NCBI GenBank assembly: GCA_000149265.1
Contig: CH002016.1
Coordinates: forward strand, 195,308 to 259,307
Direction: 5' to 3'
Length of the DNA stretch: 64,000 bases
Origin: Ciona savignyi
Taxonomy: Eukaryota > Chordata > Ascidiacea > Phlebobranchia > Cionidae
Made by a program: the position numbers and the translations under genes. Shown piece after piece: positions 1-12,200 of this stretch. Positions within the stretch are counted from its first letter, which is position 1, and each line of letters starts with the position of its first letter. Under the pieces are notes generated by a model. That model was given only the letters and a program-made list of their open reading frames with translations. It had not been told where the DNA came from and did not search any database.

Positions 1-192
1 TAACTCATCGACATTGCTTTAAAAAAGTTAATCCACAATTCGTTATTTTACAAACAAGACTAAAGCACCATTACTGTTAACTAGTATATATCTAAAGACA
101 TATAGCTTAATGCATTAATTAATACCCCTCAAACTTGAATAAATTACAGGCATCTTTTGCATTTTAAAACATTTTATACTGAATAATTTAAC
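1..192. other. Sequence upstream of first ADAMTSL exon
   Basis: AT-rich DNA in front of the first coding ATG at 193. It probably contains the end of the promoter and the 5' UTR of the ADAMTSL4/6-like gene. I see no clear TATA box, splice acceptor or coding segment. Confidence 0.4.
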
Positions 193-279
193 ATGAAGAC
201 TCAGATTTGGATCCTGTTGTGTATGACATTACAAGCGAGAAGGGGAAACTCCCAACACCAAAACCGCTTCCGAGTCATG
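193..279 (+). CDS. ADAMTSL6-like: Exon 1: signal peptide of ADAMTSL4/6-like
   Basis: The 29-codon exon starts [20 protein letters not shown]: a short positive n-region, then a hydrophobic core (IWILLCMTL), with cleavage likely near residue 18-20. The donor gtaaat follows at 280 and the exon ends in phase 0. It is exactly as long and in the same phase as the alternative leader exon at 9873-9959. Confidence 0.8.
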
Positions 280-3200
280 GTAAATATGGATCACACTTCA
301 GATTAGGCAGACTTGTTATGAGTAAATCTGGAATACAGTAGAAAGTATGAAAATATTTTCTCAAATAACGGTATAGTTTGTGTTGTTACAATCAAAATTA
401 TACTCGTTGCAATTATGCTCATTATATTAAAGATTTAGACTTTATTCGTCTATCTCTTTATAAGAAGCAACATATATAGTCTTTAATTTTACAGGACAGT
501 TTTCAATCACGTCCGTTTATGGGAGCGCCCACTAGCGAATGGGGTGAGTGGGGCGAATGGAGTGAGTGCAGCCGCACATGCGGTGGTGGCGTACAAGAGC
601 AACGTAGAACCTGCAGAAAACTTGCAGCTAGCCTAGACAGGTAAGCAGCTTTATAATGTGGTAACCGATGGCGCAAAAAGGGCTTTAAAACTACCAGATG
701 AATGTAACGCCAAGCATATATAGTTTAATGGTGTTTGTTCAAAAGCTTTATATGTGGTTTTGCAGCTTGTGCCATATTAACCAAACGCTTCTAATTCGAT
801 TGATCTTATTACTACAAACAACGTTTCATTAACATAATGCATATACACAGCTTAATTAGTTTATTAGATATATTTTAGCAATAACTTGGACATTCTGGTG
901 TGATTCCTTGGTTTTGCGGCTTCATTATGCTCTTTGCGTAATATATGGTGTTGTGTTAAGCATTCGTCCGGGCATATTTTAACGAACATCGTTTTGCTGC
1001 CTTTTTCTGTTCTGTATTAATCAATGGTATTCTAATTCAATAATATTTCTTTATGTTGTAAGATACAAAAAAACTTGAATGAACTTAGCCTGAGCATCAG
1101 TCCGAAACCAATAAGCTGACAACAATTAATGTTTCTTTAATTGCAGAAAAGGTTACCATATTAAATTTCCTTAGATGATACAATTTTAAAAACTTTGTGT
1201 CTACAGACCCCTTGACGGCAGAGAAGGTTGCGTTGGCGGCAACAAATTGCATCGTCCATGTAGTCCAATCGTAAGTTGAACAACGTTAATCTCACGTGGC
1301 GATTAATTACAACTTCTTATCTTAGCCCTGTCCCGACGGAACGGTGAACACACGAAACGCCCTCTGTGCGCAATATAACAGTCGATTATTTGCAGGAAAT
1401 ACGTATGTATGGGAACCAATGAACAGAGGTATTTATTACCAATAGATGTATCCATACCGCTTTTTACATTTTGTAATACTTTATATACTTTAGTTTTTAA
1501 ATAATCTTTATGATATCTTTTCTTTGGCCCTATAATATATGCATGGCGTGACGGCTGCTTAATTCGAAAAACAAAATGCTAGTGAATACTTTAATAAAAT
1601 CAAAATTTCCCCGACGTCACCAGTCGAGAAACAAGATTTAAATTCGAAAACAAAATAACTTGGAATATATTTATTGATTGTCTCAATTTTAAATACTGTG
1701 CTTAGAGTGGAACAAAAAATTTTATAGTTTTTAAATATAATATAAAAAATGCTTGTTCTTATAATATACATTTCGAAAAAAAAAACGGATTCGAAATTGA
1801 TTGTAGAATAATTCTCGATTCCAAACTTAATATATGGGGAAAAGACAGGTTGGGGTTTTGGTATTATTTTCGCCACATGTTAACTGTAGATCAGAAGAAA
1901 TAACTTTCCATAGGAGGACCTTGTCAATTAAGTTGTCGAGCTAAAGGTCATCGCTTTTTCGTGAGACACGCATTAAAGGTGACGGATGGAACTGACTGTT
2001 CCTACTCCACGCTCACCGCGCGTGAGAGGACTTATCTGGGTGGATTGCGGGCGGGACATTCGAAACATATGTGCGTGGATGGTCGTTGTTTGGTAAGTGG
2101 TTTGAAAACAATCTTCATCAATAAATTTTGGCAAAAATGATTTATTAAGTTTCGAGGCTGCGGGTTTACTGTAGAATGTTCTCAGTCTGTGCGCCTTATT
2201 TGGCTTTGGCTTGATATCTTGATATATACAAAGTAATTTCAGTTATAGAACACAGCATGTCAGTATTGGGAATGCGTGGGCCTGTTATCTTAGAATACAC
2301 CTTGATGCGTAGTTTTCATTATATGGACTGGCGTATGTCCTTTGGGTTGATCGTAATTTCGGCAAATATTTGAATTTCGGACACGACTGGCTGCTGGGTG
2401 GCAAATAAAGTTCCACGTAATTGAAAAGGCGAAAGGGATTGTTAACAATCAATGGACATATATAGCCAAGTCTAACATTGAAGGAATTTTTAATACTTAA
2501 GCACTATAGCTGCGGGTTGGTCAACTGACTATTCAATTTTTAAGGGACTATGGCACGTAAAAGTCATTTTCTTAATTAATGGTATATACCAGAAAAATAA
2601 TTTTTTAGTATATTGTATAAAAAAGTTAGACCTGTTTCCTTGACGTTGTCATGCCTAAATTTTTATATTGTTTCCCTTGTTTACGATATTTTGTCAAATA
2701 ATAGCATCGCCGAATAATTAGCGATGTTCTTTTGTGAAACCTACTAGCTCGATCTTTCAGCCAAGATGGTTCACGAAAGACTCGGTTGAAAAATACGCGT
2801 GGCAAATTTTCCTTTAATTTATCTGAAGTTTGCAAGATCTGTTTCTTTGACCTGCGTCATCGGCGTACAAAATATATCATTTTATTCGTACCGTCGTTTT
2901 GTGCAATAAAGAATAAAAAAAAGTTTTTTTTTCATTGGAAATACGTGGCCAAAATATACCTGGTTAATACTTATATTTTAAGCAAAACTATTTTTGCATG
3001 TCATAGTCCCTTTAAACAGAATATGCCTAATAACACTTGTACTAATTTGATCGATCTAGTAACCTCATGCCCGAGTTTTAAGAGACTTTCCTCATTGTGC
3101 GACAAGCTTTAAGATAAATTACAACTGCTCGTAATTGACGCTTATTCGTCCTACAGAAAAATAGTTTTTGGAAAAAAAGTTTAAATAGGCATGTGTGTTA

Positions 3201-6200
3201 AATTGGGAAACAAATTGATGTGCTTTAAAGCTCTAGTATAGGTATAAATACGTTTTTGCATGGATCTATATGTGTCCTAGCGTTTCGTTGTCAAGTGGTC
3301 TTGGATATTTGTATTGACAGGTAAAGGTATTGTGCTTCAAGCTCAGACAGCTGTTCCTTTATCCAAAACCTTGATTTTGTTGGTTTATGCATTACAGTAC
3401 GAACTCTGTGTACATGAATATGGTCTTTGTAAAAAGATGAACTTGTATGGATATTGTCTCGTACGGAATGTTAGAAGTCACGACAGGGTTTAAATACTTG
3501 GCTCGCTATGAGGCCTCATTGATGTGTTCTGTGTTCGCATTAAGATGAATAAAACCAGGAAAGCAAGTTGCCCGCAAAGTACCGCTTGTTTAGCACAAGT
3601 CTCTTCATTCGAACATTTTTTACACTCACCGAATTTCACTGGTTTGTTCTGCGGTCACCTTGGACAGCAATTATGCGCCGCCGCTTTTTCTCAGCGGAAG
3701 TTTTCCAGTTCCACTGTTTTCTATTTAAACACGCTCTTGCTCAGTTGTGACCAATTATGGAGCCGACTCTTCGCCCAGCCGTCATTAGCAGTCAAATTCA
3801 TGAAACGTAACAGAATCGCGGTTTAACGTTTTCTCGGCTGTTTGTAATTGTGAAATTGTACCGATGACACCGAAAATATGGTGTAGTCTTAGCTAATCTA
3901 AGTAATCCACGTACAGCTTGTTATACGACGTTCACGAAATAAAGTGTTAGGCAGTATTATTTCCATTTTCCTCGACATATTTTTCATCATTTCGCGGTTA
4001 ACCAGACCAGACTGAAAAGCATTTCGAATACCAGCGAACATAGAGAGAAGCACGTAGCAGCGATTATTTTTGTATCTTGTCATTGGCCACCTCCGCTGAT
4101 GTGCGAGGTCTAAATTGCAAATGCCATCAGTCACAGTCTTAGTTGTGAGCATTGTCTTAACGCAAGTTTCGAAATCATTCCACCGCAACCACCGATTTAT
4201 CGATTCTGTAATTCTGCTGCAGGTTAAGCATTTTTTCATAAGATCAGGGTGAATTTCTCCCCCACCCGCGAGTATAACAGACATTCTCAACAATCTACAA
4301 CCGGTAAACTGGAATAACTTCGCCATCATCCACCCAAAGGCACAAAGGTCGAACAAAAGCTAAGGAAACAGATAAGCATTGCCTCAAAGTCTTGTTTATG
4401 CGCAAACATTGTAGCCTAAGCGCGTGTTTGGGAGTTTGATTAGAATTAAGGTGGATCGACGTTAACCTTGAGTACTTGGTTTGTTCTTGGCTACCAGGAT
4501 TATTATTTTACACGACAGGATAGTGCAATTATCAGCAGTTTAAGTCAAAGTCGGATAAAGCAAAAAAGCATATACACCAGATGTGTTTTTTAACTTGTAT
4601 TGACTTGTAAAAGTTAACGTTCTCATTAATTTAAAAAGTTCTTATCTGAAGTTGATAAGTTGGTAGCTCAGAAACTAGTAAGGTTAAATTCTGTATTGAA
4701 ACAAAATTTAAATCACAAGAATACGTCATAATTCAATTTAGCCTCTTTGATAATTGAATCCGGCACAACGGTCGACTTGTATTCATCTTTCATTAGAAAA
4801 TAAATTTGGCTCATGACGCGTTTTGAGCGACAAAAGCTCTTTAAACGGGTTGTGTCTGGACATTCTATATAAATGCGAAGTTAATGTCCTGACGGTCAAG
4901 TAGTTAATTTCAACTACTTTTCACCGCAGGGACGTCTAGTCGCAGGTTATTGGTTATTTCTGATATTAAGTATCACTTGTTAAATTCCGTCGCAAGTAAT
5001 TGGTCACAATCTTTTATGGTTACACAACAGCACTTTATATACAAATTTGTGTATTTTTATTTTGCAGTTTTATAGATTAATATGTATAAAAGGTATGTTT
5101 TAGGCATTTTAGCTTATTCATGTTAATAATTTTACGTTAGGTTTTAGGTGTTTTTGATAACACCCAAAGCAGATTGACTCTTATTCTTGCTTATAGCGTG
5201 CAGTGGGTATCAAACCGGATATATTTTACCTTTGGCCTTGTGGTCTCTGGCGCTCATGCGTTACGACATCGGCGGACAAAGGCACTGTTTTTGCGTCATA
5301 ATCCAGAACAACAATGCTTTCCGGCGGTGTTCTGACGTAAGCAGAACAAATAACATTGCTATGTCATGTTTTTGGCGACAAGTACAAGAAGTTGTTTTTG
5401 TGCGATTGGGTTCTTTATAATGTCAATAATAATGCCAATTTCGTTATAAAATTTAATCTATATAAAACCGGTTGATTTTATAAAATAAATTTTGTTATTT
5501 AACTAGACTCGTGTAATTTGGCTTTTATAAAGTGAACTAAACATGCTCTGTAAATATTTGACCTGTACCGCTTCTGGTATATGACGTAATTCGAAGTTCT
5601 AGTGAAATCATAGAGAAATTCCTAGCCCTCGGTGGGCCAATCTGGAAAAAAGCGAATGCAAAATACATTTAATGTCGTGTTCAGGTTGAATACTATAACC
5701 GACATTCTTTACGCAGTAATACTTGAATGCTAGTTAGGCGTTTGTAGGCAATATTTTTGCTAAGTCGCTTTGTTATGTTACTGGCTATGATCCAAGATTT
5801 ACCAGCAAGTTGCTATGTACGAACTGTTGTGATCCTTTCTCATTGGGCAGTCGTTCTACATGGAAATCTGGTTTTTAACAACACTGAGATATCGAGAGTA
5901 ATGAATTCCACCGAATTCACCATAGAAGGAGCTCTGCCAAAAGAAATCAAAGAAGTCATACAGAGATACGGCATGCCATCTAAATTAACTGAACCTCGCG
6001 ATAAATGGATTCCAGTGGTCAAGGAATTACCAGTTGAAAGGTTCATATATCAACCTGTAAGTATTTTTAAAATTTCCGAGTCCGATACAGCTGTACAAAT
6101 TTCAACTAATATCCCTTTGCCTTGAATGCAACTTATATGATAACTGTTTATCATTCGATATTTTTTCGGGCTTAGGTTCGACCCATGACCGTTTTGTTTA

Positions 6201-9200
6201 TGGTTCTGTATATGTATCGGTCGCGCTAACTATTCGGCCACACGACCGTACTTTATCTTTCAATTTTTTTGGTACCGACACAAGTTTCGAAACCCTGATG
6301 GGCTCGTTACTCGGACCGTTTTTTTGTATAGTAGTCGGTATACGTATCGGTCGCGTTAACCGTTTGGCCACACGTCCGTACACTTTATCATTCGATTAAT
6401 TTTTGAAATTTTGAAACAATAAAGTCGTGACACCTAATGTGAAGTTTCTATTTTACAACCGGTCGCGCAAGGGCGATAGTGAGCAATTTGTTTCAATGCA
6501 AAACCGGTTAAAATCAAACTGTCCCGCTTTCATAGGTTTAATAAAGTTTTTTTTCTATGCAAAAAAGTTATTTGAGCGCCAGGCGTTTTGAATCTTGATT
6601 TGTCCTAAAAAGCAAACTTATTTTTTAAAGTTAAAAAAGAAAAAAAAAGTTAACAGACAGATTGTATTGAGTAACTTGTAAATAAATCTTAGTGTTTTGG
6701 CCATTCTCCCACGGTGCGTAATGTTTAACCTATGTAGTCTAGCCCACACACTTTTCCATAAATTGAATACACAAGATAGATATTACTACGCAGCTAAAAA
6801 TAGACCAAAATTATTTATGTAGTTTTCTTTTATGTGACTATGTTTTTGTTGATTTAAAGAAAATGTTGTGTATTTTCTAACAGTTTATTGTCCATATTTT
6901 GCCATGCTACATTTGTAAAAGAAGGACAAATGATAGGGTAATTTTATGCCCTCTTGGTGTCGTTAAAGAGGTATTAGTATGCTTTAAACGAAATACATAA
7001 CAAGTACATGTCAATAATTAGACAGCAGAATTTTTCAAAAACAATAATTGTAACTGTAAACACCCGTTTCCTGTACTTTCTCGATTTTGATAAACGGTGG
7101 AATAAATCCATATTAACTCGACTCGTGCGGCGTGCACGTAATCTCGTAGTTAAACTGACAGCCGCTAAATTGCTTATCGTCCATTCTTATGAGCAAAATC
7201 CAATGCTAACTTTAGCTCATGATAATATTTTCCAATTTAAGCTGAAAATTGATCACAGGCATTTTTACGAAGACTGATTGTTTTTTCAGAGGATCGGTTG
7301 TTTGGTTATTTTCTGTCTTCTTTAGAAAATAGCAACATTTTGTTATAACATTTTTGGTCGGCTCCATGCCTCCTTTAGTCGTCGCTGAGAAATATCAGTT
7401 GATTCGTCTTGCTTAGTTTGGATCGACTAATTGCCATTCCTTGTCCCATTCGACCCCGGGATCCTACGATCGGTCATTCGGCATCAGTGCATGGAATAAT
7501 CCCCTTTAATTCAACTCGCCGTTCTGTCTTCGTTTTCGTGGATTAGCTTGGCAGAAATAAACAAGCTTGGTAGAACATTGCTTCTAAAGCAAACACTTGG
7601 GCCAGTTTGCCGAAACGACAGACTCCTTTCAACTCCTTCTGATTCACCACGAAAGACAAACCGGTTAACGGAAGCCATTGAAAGGTTGTTGACTTAAAAT
7701 ATTAAGCGGTTGACTTGGTTACTGCGTTAACCTGACCAAACACGATAGAGCCCCCTTCAACTGACCACCAACTACGCCGTGCTAACGCCCCTAATCTTCG
7801 GTTTAGTTGAGGGTGACCGGTGTAACGAAAACGCCAAATAATTGACCTCGACTTGACGGACAAACTACGTACGATTTATGATCATAAACACTGCATTGCT
7901 TGAAGTCCTTCCATAAGATTTAGTTCATTGCATTCTGACCAAGATTTGTGAACTGGCCGTATTTCCTACAAGGCTATAAAATAACATTCAAGTTACAGCA
8001 AATTGAAGCGTACACGCCACACCTTAGGCTAGTAAATCGTGAAACGCAATTCCCATTTTATTAGACTTAATGTTTGCATTGCAGCGCAGAATCCTTTATC
8101 ATTGGCAATAGTTCTCCAATATACTTTATATTCAACGTTTCTTTAGCGAGAACCATCGAAAAATTTATCACATCTTTCGCCTTGGTTTCACTTCCTATAT
8201 CAGTGGGAGTGATTACAGAAGTCTTATTTCGGTCATGGGTATCAGGAACTGTGTTGTGCGATTTGATTTCTGATAGCGATAGGACTGTATAGGAAACAAA
8301 GTCGCGTTCATTCAGTTCATTAATCATGAAGCATACGATTTAACAATAGGACCTTAGCATCTGTCAGCGGCCGCGATTTCGTAGAGTTCAGGTTCGGCCG
8401 GAATCGCGCGCTGGGAAAAAGGCAGACATCGACGCGCGGCTCGAATATAAGAGGAGTTGAATCCGCCCGAGAAGGTACCGGCTTATCATCCCAGTCAGTC
8501 GACTAAACAAAGTTCTCTCAGCGTAAAAACCTGAGGTGGATAGAAAGCTGGTGGCAATTGTGAAGGAGTGAGGAAAGGAGTGTATCAAATAGCTGCTGAG
8601 TCGTGGTACTTATTTATCGCTGAAAGGTATAAGGTTGGGCGCTGTACATGCTTTCTGCGGAAACAGGAGACGTCTCAGCTATTTTGTCAAATTCGACAAA
8701 TTTAGAGTATTGGTTAAATTGCGACTGTTCTCAATAATCGAATATAAATTTAACCAACCGTTGGATTCTCTTCGCACTCGGAGACACTGTTCGCGAAGTG
8801 TAATAGAATCTTACCATTCCATTTATTTTACTCGTCGTACCTGCGATCTACGTTTGCTTAGCAGTAAATCAAAGTGTGAAGTAATGTGTGTTTATTAGCT
8901 TTTTTAACTACTGTTTAATCATAGTCGGGTATAGAACAAGGCTCGCTTTGTGTTTTGTTTCTATTTACGTTTTTCGTTACCTGCGCGGCAAATAGCACGA
9001 AGCGGAATGATAAGAACCAATGCCTGATTATAGGTTGCGAGTTTAAGCTCAATCTGATACATTTGTGTCGACTTCGACGAGTTGACGACAGGTTTTTGTT
9101 GCTATTTGGGTTTGGTCGGAGATCGACGGTTCGTTGCGCGTGACGGCAAGATACCACTGCTGGAATTCAACAAAACCTGCATTTTACCACCGAACCGAAA

Positions 9201-12200
9201 CGAAATCAGAATGTGAACTCTATGTCACGTGCCAATCTTGCCAAGCACTTGTAGGTTTTATATTTCGCCCTCGCGACAGATAGGTGTATTTTCGCCTTTA
9301 AGCCCACCAGGTTAGTTCTCATAAATTGAGATTAACTTTTAGCTCGCAGTGTTCTAAGTAGGCAATAATGGATTGTATGTATATTACACACACTCGCATA
9401 CCACACTGTCTGTACCTTAGCAAAACACATCGATGTGTATCGTAATTCCGACATAGCCGCAGCATCACACTCGCAAATCTCGACATTCCATATTAACGAA
9501 ATCCGGAATATACTGGCTTAATAGCATAGGGGAGGCTTGGGAAATTGATTAGGCAGTCAGAATAAAGATCATAATCAGCTCTCCGACTGGAAATAACAAT
9601 AAAATTCTCTAGCACACATCGCTGTTGCGTAATCTCTAAAGTAATTGGGCGCCGATCGGCCGACTGACCTGCGAGGTTATTTCAAATCACTGTTGAGCTC
9701 AAGCCAGAAAATCTTGAGTGCTGGAGGCGTGGTGGTTGATCTTGGGTATTTTCATTGGTAGCGACTCTTAACCTCTTGTTAGTTCCGGATTTGACAAACT
9801 TGTGAACCAGACTGTCTGACCGCAGTTTGTTGTGTTCAAGGTCATTAGTGTTACGATTTTGTGTCCGTAAAAATGACTGAATTCAAGGTTTTAATGACGC
9901 TTGTTATTTTTGCAACTGTGATGGCTGCTACAGCGATCGAGATAGAAAAGGTTTTCAGCGTAAGTATATATGTTGCATGGCTTTACAATTTTATGTTTGA
10001 TAGAACTTTAATTCGACGGTTGATATGTCGCCTTAAGGTCCGCTTGTTTCCGCGCACTTAACATTGACCGCCGAGGTTAGCCACGCGATGCGTGTGATTG
10101 ATTATTTCCCAAAACTAGATATACAATCGGTGCAGGTTAATACACACACACGATATCTTTGTCATTCGCTAACAACCGAAGATTCGAAATACGGGTGTAT
10201 AGTTTTCGTTTTTTTATTTACCTTTGGGTTTGGCCCCTACCGTGCCGTGATAACATTTAAACTGTCGCCTCGTGGGTTTTACAGTGACGTTTCCTAACGT
10301 CTGAAGTAGCGATCTGTATGTAGCCATGCCATCCAGAATATTCAGGTTTTCCTGAGACCCAAGTACACTTCTGATGGATGATGACGCACTGAACTTGGAA
10401 TTATCCCCTGAGCTGTTAAAACATTTTCGGTTGTTATGTTATTTTTAAATTTTCAAGAGCCGCACTTACTGCTCATTGTTCCATGAACGATAAAAGTTTC
10501 TTTTATAAGATTGGGTTTTATATCAGTAACCTTTAGCTGATTTCAGTAGCATACTAACTTAATTATGCCACATGCAAATGTGCAAACTATTTTTCTTGCT
10601 ATCTCCTTAAATATCTCGCTCTTTTAATTTTGAGGTCAACTTTGACTTTACTAGAAAAACTTGAAGACAGAAACCATCGTTACTTGGTTTACTATACTGG
10701 ATTCGACGACACTTTCACACCGTTGTTATGGGTTCATACTGGTCGCTATTTATTTTTAGCATTCAATAGGCTGGGACCGCACTGGGTCAATAATTGACGT
10801 GTAACTAACTGATGTTATCTCTTTCTGTCACGCACAAAAACAACAGCAGCATTGCAGGACTGCATATCACCATCTGATCAGACCAATTCTAGTGGCAGCG
10901 ACGACTTGTTGCAAAATTGGTGCTGCGGTTTTTTTGACGTGGTGCTTGGCTGGAATTCGTTTTTCTTATTTGTTATTCAGTTGACTCGGAAGTTCCCGCT
11001 CCACACTTGGCCATTTATTTTTCAGTTCCTTGCTACTTCCAATTACACTGCCGGCACACATACCCAAACGTGTGCATGTTTTTTTAACAAATCATTCTCG
11101 CATAAAACCATTCGGATTGTATTTGCAGAAGGCTGCTTAATTCAACATTATACCTTTGCGGCGGCAAACTCGGACGATTTGCATTGCAAATATCGCAAGG
11201 TTCATGAGAAAATATTTATATACTTCATATTTAAAGGCACAGTAAGTCCACTTCTTTCTATTCCTACAATTCAAAGTCTTATTCTTTAAACGAGTTATTG
11301 TGCTTAAGTATTGCCATTGTAATTTTATTATATGTTAAATATTACAAAACTTTCATTCAATTTTATTTTACGGGATTCATATTTATATAAATCGCCGGTG
11401 TCGTTTGTTTTTCCCAGTGGGATTCTAGAGTAACGCACCTCAAACATTAAACAAAATACCGACTCCATTCACCGAGCTGATGCAAACACAGGATATGTTT
11501 TCCACCGCTGTGACCTGATATTTGTGAACTGGTTGCACTCAGGCAACGCTTGTTCACTTCCGATGTGTGTCTTTCAAGTTAGTGTCGACATAGAGAGAAG
11601 CGTGGTTTCGACGCATCCGCTTCTTCTTTCTGGTATTAACAAGTGACGACATCTTCTGCCGGCTCTGAGCGGTTATCACTGTTCGTCGCAGCGATGTACG
11701 AATAATATCACCTTTAATTACGGCATTCGGCCAATCAACCTCCTTAAAGCTTATATTGTAAATATCCTGCCTATGGCTCAAGCGGACACAAATCTCCTCT
11801 TGTGTGTAATCTTTAGCTTATCGTACTGCGATTTGTTAGCTTTACAGTTGTATACACAACATAGAAAGTATATACTGATGCATTTTCACACTTTTCAAGG
11901 CCCACACATGCACTGTAGAGTTTGTTTCATTGTATGTACTGAGTGGGACCAGCCGTGAAAACTAGAAATTAGTTGTGTTTACTTTATCAGTTGTGAAAAT
12001 AAATTTCTTTTTGGATCTAAAAGTTGAGTTTACGGAGAAAATCTCAAATGACGTATCAGTAGCCTGGATGAGTTATTAATGCGAGTATTATTCTGAACAA
12101 TCGGTTGATTCCTCCAACTACAAAGTTTAATTGCCACACTTCAGGTCTACTTAAAGCATATTCGGCCAGCAGCAATGACCTAAAGTGAAGTTACACTCAG

